From assembly GCA_963707695.1 (NCBI GenBank), contig CAVPQY010000003.1, positions 186,001 through 250,000 on the forward strand: a stretch of DNA of 64,000 nt, in the 5' to 3' direction. The notes beneath the pieces are model-generated. The model worked only from the letters and a program-made list of their open reading frames with translations, made no database searches and was not told the DNA's origin. This DNA is from JAOPZW01 sp963707695. Lineage in GTDB: Bacteria > Actinomycetota > Thermoleophilia > Solirubrobacterales > Solirubrobacteraceae. Below are positions 50,005-64,000 of this stretch, one piece after another. Both the position numbers and the translations under genes were made by a program. Each line of letters opens with the position of its first letter. Positions within the stretch are counted from its first letter, which is position 1.

Positions 50005-51743
50005 GTGGACCTCGCTGGGGTGGTGGGGGTGGGCCTGGCGATCTCGCGGCCGCGCAGGGCCAGCCAGAACTCGATCCGGTCGCGGGCGCTCGACAGGTCG
50101 CGCCCGGTGAGCTCCTCGACCTTGCGGATGCGGTAGCGCAGGGTGTGGCGGTGGCAGTACAGCCGCCGCGCGGCCGCCTCCCACTGCCCGTTGCACTCGA
50201 TGAAGGCCTCGAGCGAGCGCATGAGCTCGCCGCCGTAGTGCCCCTCGCCGGACTCGATCGGGCCGAGCAGCGACTCGCAGAAGAGCCGCAGCGCGTCGGA
50301 GTCCTGCAGGGAGAGGAGCAGGGCGAAGGAGCCGAGGTCGCGGTAGGTGGCGACCGACGGGCCGGCGTCGGGGCGGGCGCCGGCGACGGCGGCCGGGCGC
50401 CGCGCGGCACCGTTCGTGCCCCCGCCCTGGGCGCGGGCGGCGGCGCCGGCGGCGACGGGCTTGCGCGCCCCGGGGCCCGCATTCGCCGCCCGGTCGCCGC
50501 CGGTCAGCGCGCGGGCCTCCAGCGCGCAGCGGGCCTCGTGGTAGGCCTCGCGGGCCCGGCCGGCCGGCACGGCGCGCCCGGCCCCGGCACAGAGCCCGCC
50601 CGCCCTGACACCCAGCGCCTCGCCGGCGCGGGCCACGACGCGCCCGGCGAGCTCGAAGAGCTCGTCCTCGGCGTAGCCGGGAAGCAGGGCGCAGACGTTG
50701 CGGCCGATCGTCGCGACGAGGCCGGGCACGGCCTCGGCGCGCAGCGCGTCGGCCAGGGCCGCCTCGACGGCGGGGCGGCCCTGCTCGCGCCCGGCGGCCA
50801 CGACGAGGGCCGACACGCGGCCGCCGAGCCCGAACGGCTCGAGCCGGCGTTGGAGCTCGGCACCGTCGAGCTGGCCGCCCACGACGGCGCTGAGCACGTC
50901 GCCCGCCAGCCGGCGCTCGGTCGAGTCGGCGACGCGACGGCGCAGCAGCTCGAGCGCGACGACCGTCACCGCCTGGTGGAGGATCAGGCGGTCGATCTCG
51001 GCCAGGCCGCCCGTGTCCTTGACCGCCACGAGCCAGGCCTGCGGCAGCCCGCCGTCGGGCGCCTCGGAGCCGCCCACCGGCAGCACGAGCGCCCGAGGGC
51101 CCAGCTCCGGGTGGCCGGGCACGAAGCCCCGGCCGTCCCCGCGGCGGGCCCGGTCGTGGAGCTCGGCCGCGAGCGCGGTGACCGCGTCGGGGTCCAGCTC
51201 GCGTCGGAAGGTCCGCAGCTCCTCGAGCTCGCCGCGGCCGTCGAAGACCAGCGCAGCGCCGCCGATGAGCGTCGACAGCGCGCCGACGATCGCGTCGAGG
51301 CCGCGCTCGGAGAGGACGATGCGCTGCAGTCGCTCCTGCGCGGCGATCGACCGCTGCAGGAGGGCGTACTGCTCGTTGACCAGGCGGGTGAAGGCGCGCT
51401 CGGTCAGGGCGATGAACGGCACCTCGTAGGGCACCTCGAAGAGCGGGAAGCTGCGCTCGCGCGCGGCCTCGACGAGCGCGGCGGGGACCTCCTCGTGCCC
51501 GAAGCCCGTGCCGAAGCCGACGCCCGCCAGCCCGTGGTCGGCCAGTCGCGCGACGTACTCGCGCTGCCGCGCCGGCGTCGTGAGCGCCATCCCCGTCGTG
51601 AGCAGGAGCTCGCCGCCGGAGAGGAAGGGGGTCGGGTCGTCGAGCTCGGAGATGTGGACCCAGCGCACGGGGACGTCGAGCTCGCCCTCCCCCGCCAGGG
51701 TCCGGACGTCGAGGTCGTCGAGGAGCTCGCGGACCGTCAGCAC
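50001..51743 (-). CDS. PucR-family transcriptional regulator
   Basis: A 580-residue regulator. The N-terminal PucR domain (about 1-125) has RWVHISELDDPTPFLSGGEL, typical of purine-catabolism regulators; a central variable domain follows; the C-terminal HTH_30 domain is near 520-570 (NGQWEAAARRLYCHRHTLRYRI then RKVEELTG). An Ala/Gly/Pro-rich linker lies near 430-470. In Bacillus a PucR-type regulator (AdeR) activates ald; the four-base overlap with ald here suggests a parallel role. GTG 51743 was chosen over longer in-frame readings because the PucR domain starts there and a 29-codon ORF ends across it. Confidence 0.9.
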   Translation of the reverse strand: MLTVRELLDDLDVRTLAGEGELDVPVRWVHISELDDPTPFLSGGELLLTTGMALTTPARQREYVARLADHGLAGVGFGTGFGHEEVPAALVEAARERSFPLFEVPYEVPFIALTERAFTRLVNEQYALLQRSIAAQERLQRIVLSERGLDAIVGALSTLIGGAALVFDGRGELEELRTFRRELDPDAVTALAAELHDRARRGDGRGFVPGHPELGPRALVLPVGGSEAPDGGLPQAWLVAVKDTGGLAEIDRLILHQAVTVVALELLRRRVADSTERRLAGDVLSAVVGGQLDGAELQRRLEPFGLGGRVSALVVAAGREQGRPAVEAALADALRAEAVPGLVATIGRNVCALLPGYAEDELFELAGRVVARAGEALGVRAGGLCAGAGRAVPAGRAREAYHEARCALEARALTGGDRAANAGPGARKPVAAGAAARAQGGGTNGAARRPAAVAGARPDAGPSVATYRDLGSFALLLSLQDSDALRLFCESLLGPIESGEGHYGGELMRSLEAFIECNGQWEAAARRLYCHRHTLRYRIRKVEELTGRDLSSARDRIEFWLALRGREIARPTPTTPARST

Positions 51744-51826
51744 GGGGCTTCGTGGTCGTCGAAGCCGGAGCAGCCCTCGCTGCGCACGAGGTCCGCGCCG
51801 GTCACCTGCTGATCGATCGTGGCCAT
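51737..51826 (-). CDS. possible 29-residue upstream ORF coupled to pucR
   Basis: ATG 51826 opens a 29-codon frame (MATIDQQVTGADLVRSEGCS, then GFDDHEAPC) whose TGA lies just inside the pucR start region. Nearly all its third positions are G or C, as in true genes here, and it has three possible metal or redox residues (two Cys, one His near the end). There is no Shine-Dalgarno. It could be a leader peptide controlling pucR-ald, or a small conserved protein. The rest of the 310-base pucR to transporter gap (51827-52053) shows only promoter-like fragments and no other gene. Confidence 0.4.
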   Translation of the reverse strand: MATIDQQVTGADLVRSEGCSGFDDHEAPC

Positions 51827-52053
51827 GCTGGAGGGAGCCCTTCGACAGTTCGGTCAACCCGGGGGTCGGAGTGGACAACCGTAGTGCCCGCTCCGAGCGC
51901 CGGCAACCGGTGCGACGCCCGATCGACCGCGTGACTTGTCCTCAGCGTACAACGAGCTCGCCCGGCGCACGGTGGTTCGCTGCAGGCCGGAGGAGCCGTG
52001 GTGCCGCTGGCCGTCGCGGGGACGGCCGGGACGGCGTCGGGCGCGCGGCTGGG

Positions 52054-52950
52054 CTAGGCCGGGACGGCGACGGGCGCGCCGGCGCGGCCGCTCTCGGCGG
52101 AGCGCACCGGGGCGGGCGTCAGGGCCGAGGCGACGATGACCATCACGAACGCGACGGCCTGGACGACGATCCCGACGACGTCGCCCGGGAGCGGGTCGCC
52201 GAAGACGAGGATGCCGCCGGCGATGCAGGAGATGTTGGCCGCGGTCCCGGTGATGGCGATGACCGAGACGGCCTCACCGTCCTGGAGCGACCGCGCCGAG
52301 GCGAAGAAGGCGGCGGCGGACCCCATGGCGGCCACGAGCAGCCAGGGGCTGACGAGGCCGAGGACCCCGTCGGCGCCCACGATGCCGGTCAGGGCCTTCA
52401 CGGCGACGTTGCAGACGCCGAAGAGGATGCCGGCCGCGGCGGCCAGCATGATCCCGTGGTGCTCGGCGGGGGCGCCGGCGCGCGGGCCCAGGATGAGCAG
52501 GCCGCCGAGGCCCAGCAGGACGGCCTCGAACGAGACCATGGCCGCCAGCGAGAAGGTCGAGTGGGCCGTGTGCGGCTGCGGCATCGTGACGCCGAGCGCG
52601 ATGAGGCCCACCGCGGTCAGCCCGAGGCCCCACCACTGCCGCCGGCCGACCTCGAAGCCGAAGAGGCGGTCGGCCATGACCGCGATGAGGACGACGCCGC
52701 CGGAGAGCACGACCTGGACGACCGAGAGCGGGGCGAACGAGATCGCCGCCACGTGCAGGGCCCAGCCGCCCGCGCCGACGAGCATGCCGACCGCGAACCA
52801 CTTCGAGGACCAGAGGGCCTTCGAGGTCCGCAGCGGATGACGGATGTCCACCCGCACGCACTGGCTGCAGCCGCGGTGCTTGAAGAAGAAGCCGAGGTTC
52901 GAGACGAACGCGCAGAGGAGCGCCAGGGCGATGCCGAGGTGAAGGGTCAT
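52054..52950 (-). CDS. DMT-superfamily (EamA/NIPA-like) transporter
   Basis: A 298-residue membrane protein with nine to ten hydrophobic helices: LGIALALLCAFVSNLGFFFK at the N-terminus, SFAPLSVVQVVLSGGVVLIA near 75, and the C-terminal GDVVGIVVQAVAFVMVIVAS. The two-fold pattern and SLQDGEAVSVIAITGTAANI near 235 match drug/metabolite-type carriers, with some resemblance to NIPA magnesium transporters. The substrate is unknown. ATG 52950 has no Shine-Dalgarno. A leader of about 100 bases with a hairpin precedes it. Confidence 0.82.
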   Translation of the reverse strand: MTLHLGIALALLCAFVSNLGFFFKHRGCSQCVRVDIRHPLRTSKALWSSKWFAVGMLVGAGGWALHVAAISFAPLSVVQVVLSGGVVLIAVMADRLFGFEVGRRQWWGLGLTAVGLIALGVTMPQPHTAHSTFSLAAMVSFEAVLLGLGGLLILGPRAGAPAEHHGIMLAAAAGILFGVCNVAVKALTGIVGADGVLGLVSPWLLVAAMGSAAAFFASARSLQDGEAVSVIAITGTAANISCIAGGILVFGDPLPGDVVGIVVQAVAFVMVIVASALTPAPVRSAESGRAGAPVAVPA

Positions 52951-53059
52951 GTTTGGGGGGTCAGCCGCCGTAGGGCCGAAGGTTCGAGGTGCCGGGCACT
53001 GCCGTAGTTCTTCGGCACCATGCCCCGCGGTCTTGACCGGCGGACTGTCGGTCAGGGTA
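52951..53059 (-). promoter_or_regulatory. possible structured 5' leader of the DMT transporter gene
   Basis: On the minus strand a TACCCT -10-like box (53059-53054) would start a leader near 53047. The leader holds a 7-bp hairpin (GGTGCCG / CGGCACC, 52988-53019) with an 18-base loop, and two copies of CTACGGC, one in that loop and one about 15 bases before the gene. This resembles a cis-regulatory RNA but I cannot match it to a known riboswitch class. The rest of the 52951-53283 gap has no gene. Confidence 0.35.
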
Positions 53060-53267
53060 CACGGGTGCTTCCCCAAACCGCGCCGATCCTTCGCTTCGGC
53101 ACAGAAATGCCTGGGCACGCGAGCCAATTGGCTGCACATCGGCCCTTTCGGCATGCAGGCACCACCTTCCTGCGTGGTCGGGCGAAGCTTCGACGCCGCG
53201 TCCAGGCGATCTGGACGCGCTGCCCGTCGACGCCCGGGGCGTGACGTGGTGGCGGGTCGGCGGCGGC

Positions 53268-53273
53268 TACGCT
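53268..53273 (+). promoter_or_regulatory. -10 box of the HAD-like gene
   Basis: TACGCT ends 11 bases before GTG 53284; leader of about 4 bases, no Shine-Dalgarno. Confidence 0.45.
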
Positions 53274-53283
53274 CCCCCGCGCC

Positions 53284-53805
53284 GTGCCCGACGCCCCGGA
53301 CCCCGCCGGCCGCCCCCTGCTGCTCGTCGACGTCGACGGCGTGATCTCGCTCTTCGGCTTCGCCCCGCACGCCCAGCCGCCCGGTCGCTGGGCTGTCGTC
53401 GACGGGATCCCGCACCTGCTCTCCCCCATCGCGGGCGCGCACCTGCACCGCCTGGCGGCGCGGTTCGAGCTCGTCTGGTGCACGGGCTGGGAGGAGAAGG
53501 CCGACGCCGAGCTCCCCCACCACGCGGGGGCGCCCGCCGGGCTCCCGCACCTCGGGTTCGACCGCCACGCCGGTCGCGGGATGCAGGGCCACTGGAAGCT
53601 CGCCGCGATCGACGAGCACGCGGGCCCCGACCGGCCGCTGGCCTGGCTCGACGACGCCTTCACGCCCGCGTGCGACGCGTGGGCCGCCGCGCGGCCGGGG
53701 CCGACGCTGCTCGTCGCGACGCAGCCGCACGTGGGCCTCACCGAGGCCCACGTCGAGCGGCTCGAGGCGTGGGCGGCCGGCCTCCGCGCGGCCCCGGCGG
53801 CGTAG
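53284..53805 (+). CDS. HAD-like hydrolase-fold protein
   Basis: A 173-residue protein with an N-terminal LLLVDVDGVISLFGF, the HAD nucleophile motif DxDG. A second-motif-like segment is near 65 (FELVWCTGWEEKA, Thr rather than Ser), and a late acidic motif LAWLDDAF near 122 would bind Mg2+. It resembles the HAD_like family of unknown phosphatases in actinobacteria. Convergent with rpoC across a shared terminator. The substrate is unknown. Confidence 0.8.
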   Translation: MPDAPDPAGRPLLLVDVDGVISLFGFAPHAQPPGRWAVVDGIPHLLSPIAGAHLHRLAARFELVWCTGWEEKADAELPHHAGAPAGLPHLGFDRHAGRGMQGHWKLAAIDEHAGPDRPLAWLDDAFTPACDAWAAARPGPTLLVATQPHVGLTEAHVERLEAWAAGLRAAPAA

Positions 53806-53893
53806 CCCCCGGACGAGCCGGGAGCCCGAGCCGCCGCGGACGGGCCGAGAGCCCGGACCGCCCTGGACCGGCCGCGACTCGCCCCGGACGCAC

Positions 53894-53920
53894 CGAGGGC
53901 CCGCACGCGGCGGGCCCTCG
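53894..53920. terminator. bidirectional terminator between the HAD-like gene and rpoC
   Basis: A perfect 11-bp stem CGAGGGCCCGC / GCGGGCCCTCG with a 5-base loop in the 141-base convergent gap. It is symmetric, so it can end both transcripts. The rest of the gap shows loose GGAC/CCGG repeats. Confidence 0.75.
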
Positions 53921-53946
53921 GGGCACAGCGGTCCGGCGGGGGAGCG

Positions 53947-58230
<4,284 letters not shown>

Positions 58231-58237
58231 GCGGCTC

Positions 58238-61864
<3,627 letters not shown>

Positions 61865-61939
61865 GACGGCGACTCCTCAAGGGGTCGAGAGCGGGCAAAC
61901 GGATGGGCGAGGGCGCCAGGGAGAGCAGCGCGACCTGCC

Positions 61940-61948
61940 AAGATAGCA
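61940..61948 (-). promoter_or_regulatory. extended -10 promoter of rpoB-rpoC
   Basis: TGCTATCTT on the minus strand, predicted start near 61933, leader about 69 bases. No -35 box. Same TGCTAYCNT form as the rpmJ, fusA and rpsL promoters. Confidence 0.55.
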
Positions 61949-62068
61949 CAGCGGGGCGAGGCCCCCGCAGGGGGCGATCGGCGCTCACGGACCCCGTCCC
62001 GGCCCCCGCGTATGTGGCGTGGGAGACCCCTCTGGGACGGCTGCGACTATTGGCCGACCGCTCCATTG

Positions 62069-62074
62069 TAGCGT
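62069..62074 (+). promoter_or_regulatory. -10 box of the TIM-barrel gene (leaderless)
   Basis: TAGCGT ends 9 bases before GTG 62083, with no Shine-Dalgarno between. This supports the internal GTG as the real start rather than an open frame extending upstream. Confidence 0.5.
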
Positions 62075-62082
62075 GCTCCGCC

Positions 62083-62832
62083 GTGGCCTTCGTGCGCCCC
62101 CAGCCGTTCCCGGGCCTCGTGCTCGACGGCCGCCTGCGACCGGCCGCCGTGCGGCCGCTGCCGTCCGAGGCCCTGGCCGACCACCACCCGCTCGGCGCGT
62201 CCACCGGCTACATGGCCACGCGGCGCGAGGACTGGGCCTCGCTCGTGCGCCGGGCCTGCGAGGTGTCGACGTTCGCCGTCGAGCTGAGCGCGCTGGGTGA
62301 GCGCGAGCTGCCGGGCCTGCTCGCCTTCCTGGCCGGCCGGCCGCGGCTGCCCTTCCACTACCTCTCCGTGCACGCGCCGACGAAGGGGCTGCGGCTGCCC
62401 GAGCCCGAGCTCGTCGCCCTGCTCGCGTCGCTGCCGCCGCACGTCGACGCGGTCGTCGTCCACCCCGACAAGCTCGTCGACCCCGCCGCGTGGCGGCCGC
62501 TCGGCCACCGCCTCGTGCTGGAGAACATGGACGGCCGCAAGCCCGTGGGCCAGCGCCCCGAGCAGCTCGGGGCGCTCTTCGCCGCGCTGCCGGAGGCCGG
62601 CCTCTGCCTCGACGTGGCGCACGCCGCCGCGGTCGACCCGACCATGGCGCTGGGCCACGCGCTGCTCGACGCCCACGGCGGGCGGCTGCGCCAGCTCCAC
62701 GTGAGCTCGCTGCGGCGCGACCGGGGCTCCCACGTCCCCCTCACCCGCCGCGACGAGGCCCGCTTCTGCACCGTGCTGCGCCGCTGCCCGGACGTCCCGT
62801 GGATCCTCGAGGCGCCGCCGCCGTCGCGCTGA
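62083..62832 (+). CDS. TIM-barrel protein (xylose isomerase/endonuclease IV-like)
   Basis: A 249-residue protein with the alternating strand motifs of the AP-endonuclease-2 TIM-barrel family: HYLSVHAP near residue 88, VVVHPDKL near 125, HRLVLENMDGRKP near 145, LCLDVAHA near 175, LRQLHVSSL near 205, and WILEAPPP at the end. His, Glu and Asp at strand ends are placed to bind divalent metal. The reaction is unknown: isomerase, epimerase and oxidase members all exist. It is followed 20 bases later by a nucleotidyltransferase gene and is divergent from rpoB. Confidence 0.78.
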   Translation: MAFVRPQPFPGLVLDGRLRPAAVRPLPSEALADHHPLGASTGYMATRREDWASLVRRACEVSTFAVELSALGERELPGLLAFLAGRPRLPFHYLSVHAPTKGLRLPEPELVALLASLPPHVDAVVVHPDKLVDPAAWRPLGHRLVLENMDGRKPVGQRPEQLGALFAALPEAGLCLDVAHAAAVDPTMALGHALLDAHGGRLRQLHVSSLRRDRGSHVPLTRRDEARFCTVLRRCPDVPWILEAPPPSR

Positions 62833-62852
62833 CGCCGCTCGACCGGCTGGCC

Positions 62853-63803
62853 GTGCGCACCGGCGAGCCCTTCGCGGCGCTGCTGGCCGCGCGCGTGCGC
62901 ACCGACGAGCGGCTCGCCGCCGCGCGGGCGGCGCTCGGCGACGTCCCGGTCGACCGGGACGCCACGGTGGCGCTCATGGGATCGTGGGGACGGCGGGAGC
63001 TCACGAGCGGCAGCGACGAGGACTGGCTCGTCGTGCACCGCCGGGAGCCGGGCGCCGTCGTGCGGCCGTCGGTCGACGACCTCGCCCGCGCGCTGGGGCC
63101 CCCGGCGGGGACGCAGGGGATCTTCAACCGGACCGTGGCGGTGGAGGCGCTCGTGCGCTTCGGCCTCGACGCCGACGACAACACGAACACGACCCGGCGC
63201 CTGCTCTTCCTGCTCGAGAGCGTGCCGCTGCTGGGCGCGCGCGCGCACCGCGAGGCGCAGCGCGCGATCCTCGCCGCCTACCTCGAGGGCGAGCGCCGGG
63301 ACCGCCGGCCGCCGCGGTTCCTGCTCAACGACGTCGTGCGCTACTGGCGCACGATCTGCGTCGACTTCGAGGGCAAGGCGCGGCAGGGGTCGCGCAAGTG
63401 GGCGCTGCGCCACGCGAAGCTGCGCACGTCGCGGACGATGCTCTTCGCCGGCGGGCTGCTGCCCGTCCTGGCCTGCCACCACCTCGTCGCCGACGAGGTC
63501 GAGCCCTTCCTCCTGCAGGCCCTGGCCGAGCCACCGACCGACCGGGTCGCCCGCGCCTTCCTGGAGCACGACGCGGCCGACGCCGGCGGGCGCACGCTCG
63601 GCGCCTACGACCGCTTCCTGGCGCTCATCGACGACCCGGAGCGGCGAGGGCGCCTCGAGGCGCTCGACCGCGACGCGGCGCCGGCCGACCCGGTCTTCCA
63701 GGAGGCGCGCCGCCTCGGCCGCGAGGTCCAGCAGGGGCTGCTGGCGCTCCTCTTCGAGCGCGAGCCGCTGCGGCGGCTGGTGCGCCAGTACCTCGTGGTC
63801 TGA
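62853..63803 (+). CDS. nucleotidyltransferase-fold protein
   Basis: A 316-residue protein with the nucleotidyltransferase motif MGSWGRRELTSGSDEDWLVV near residue 35 (GS...SDxD), the metal-binding aspartate pair. The remainder is helical (FLLNDVVRYWRTICVDFEGK and WALRHAKLRTSRTM), as in DUF294/GlnD-like proteins. GTG 62853 is the first start after the preceding gene; a start within its last codons would need CTG. Probably in operon with the TIM-barrel gene. Substrate unknown. Confidence 0.72.
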   Translation: MRTGEPFAALLAARVRTDERLAAARAALGDVPVDRDATVALMGSWGRRELTSGSDEDWLVVHRREPGAVVRPSVDDLARALGPPAGTQGIFNRTVAVEALVRFGLDADDNTNTTRRLLFLLESVPLLGARAHREAQRAILAAYLEGERRDRRPPRFLLNDVVRYWRTICVDFEGKARQGSRKWALRHAKLRTSRTMLFAGGLLPVLACHHLVADEVEPFLLQALAEPPTDRVARAFLEHDAADAGGRTLGAYDRFLALIDDPERRGRLEALDRDAAPADPVFQEARRLGREVQQGLLALLFEREPLRRLVRQYLVV

Positions 63804-63870
63804 GCCTAGGCTCCGTGCGTAGGAAACGGCGCGCGAGGGCCTGCAACATCACCGCGCCACCGCCCGAGGC

Positions 63871-63899
63871 TTGACAGGAGGACGCGCACGGTGTACGCC
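63871..63899 (+). promoter_or_regulatory. promoter of the edge gene
   Basis: Perfect TTGACA (63871-63876), 17-base spacer, TACGCC (63894-63899). Predicted start near 63906 with a 48-base leader carrying GGAGGGGG. The -10 box lacks the final T. A TAGGCT at 63807-63812 is an alternative. Confidence 0.45.
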
Positions 63900-63953
63900 G
63901 CGCTTGCAGGCGTCAAAGCTGCAGATCCCGTCGTCTAGCCGGAGGGGGCAGAC

Positions 63954-64000
63954 ATGTTCCGGCGGGCAGCTCGTGCTTCCCTGGTGCTCGGACTCCTGGC
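63954..64000 (+). CDS. start of a secreted or lipoprotein gene, cut by the window edge
   Basis: ATG 63954 with GGAGG 6-10 bases upstream. The first 15 residues (MFRRAARASLVLGLL) form the basic and hydrophobic parts of a signal peptide. The rest lies outside the window, so no function can be given. Confidence 0.6.
   Translation, partial: MFRRAARASLVLGLL

Noticed and set aside
63815..63874. A 19-codon basic ORF before the edge gene
   Set aside because: Third positions are not G/C-biased as in real genes here, it starts 3 bases from a -10-like box, and it has no Shine-Dalgarno.

Overview
The window is a very GC-rich, densely packed bacterial chromosome segment. Nearly every codon ends in G or C, and many genes overlap by four bases (ATGA or GTGA). 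The core genes look actinobacterial. Long low-complexity extensions on ribosomal proteins S17, L22, S3 and S5, and the unusual housekeeping neighbourhoods, suggest class Thermoleophilia (Solirubrobacterales-like). That placement is an inference from memory of the families, not a computed phylogeny.

Layout. 0.1-4.0 kb: a DUF2252 protein, a SHOCT miniprotein, a membrane-anchored lipid-kinase-like enzyme, and a decayed DUF4239 gene carrying three frameshifts. 4.2-6.9 kb: tRNA-Pro, then an ECF sigma factor fused to its own zinc-finger/transmembrane module and a repeat-rich tail. 6.9-19.5 kb: mixed metabolic and envelope genes (Nif3-like, acyl-CoA ligase, aminotransferase, patatin, PBP4-type carboxypeptidase, K+ channel, LigA, SurE, anti-sigma-type ATPase, TruA). 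19.5-40.7 kb: the S10/spc/alpha and str ribosomal superclusters on the minus strand (rpsL, rpsG, fusA, tuf, rpsJ through rplQ, with secY, adk and map). infA is absent from its usual place between map and rpmJ, and an unrelated membrane-protein gene sits on the opposite strand between rpsG and fusA. 40.8-48.8 kb: a three-gene signalling operon made of a soluble hybrid kinase with about eleven HAMP units, a receiver-less CheB, and a REC-PAS-GAF-PP2C-HATPase protein. 48.9-53 kb: alanine dehydrogenase translationally coupled to a PucR regulator, and a DMT-type transporter. 53.3-64 kb: a HAD-like protein, rpoC and rpoB, a TIM-barrel protein, a nucleotidyltransferase, and the start of a secreted-protein gene cut by the window edge.

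Two promoter patterns recur. First-in-unit genes without a Shine-Dalgarno have a TANNNT box 6-12 bases before the start codon, which predicts leaderless mRNAs (nif3-like, 9917 gene, patatin, dacB, K+ channel, surE, HAD, TIM-barrel). Separately, the rpmJ, fusA, rpsL and rpoB units share an extended -10 of the form TGCTAYCNT with no evident -35 box.

How the genes work together: most of the window is the translation and transcription core. Around it sit two regulatory systems of interest: the self-contained sigma/anti-sigma fusion, and the HAMP-array kinase/CheB/phosphatase operon, whose last gene carries an RsbW-like domain that could feed into sigma-factor partner switching. The rpsQ frameshift and the triple-frameshifted DUF4239 gene should be checked against reads before being read biologically.
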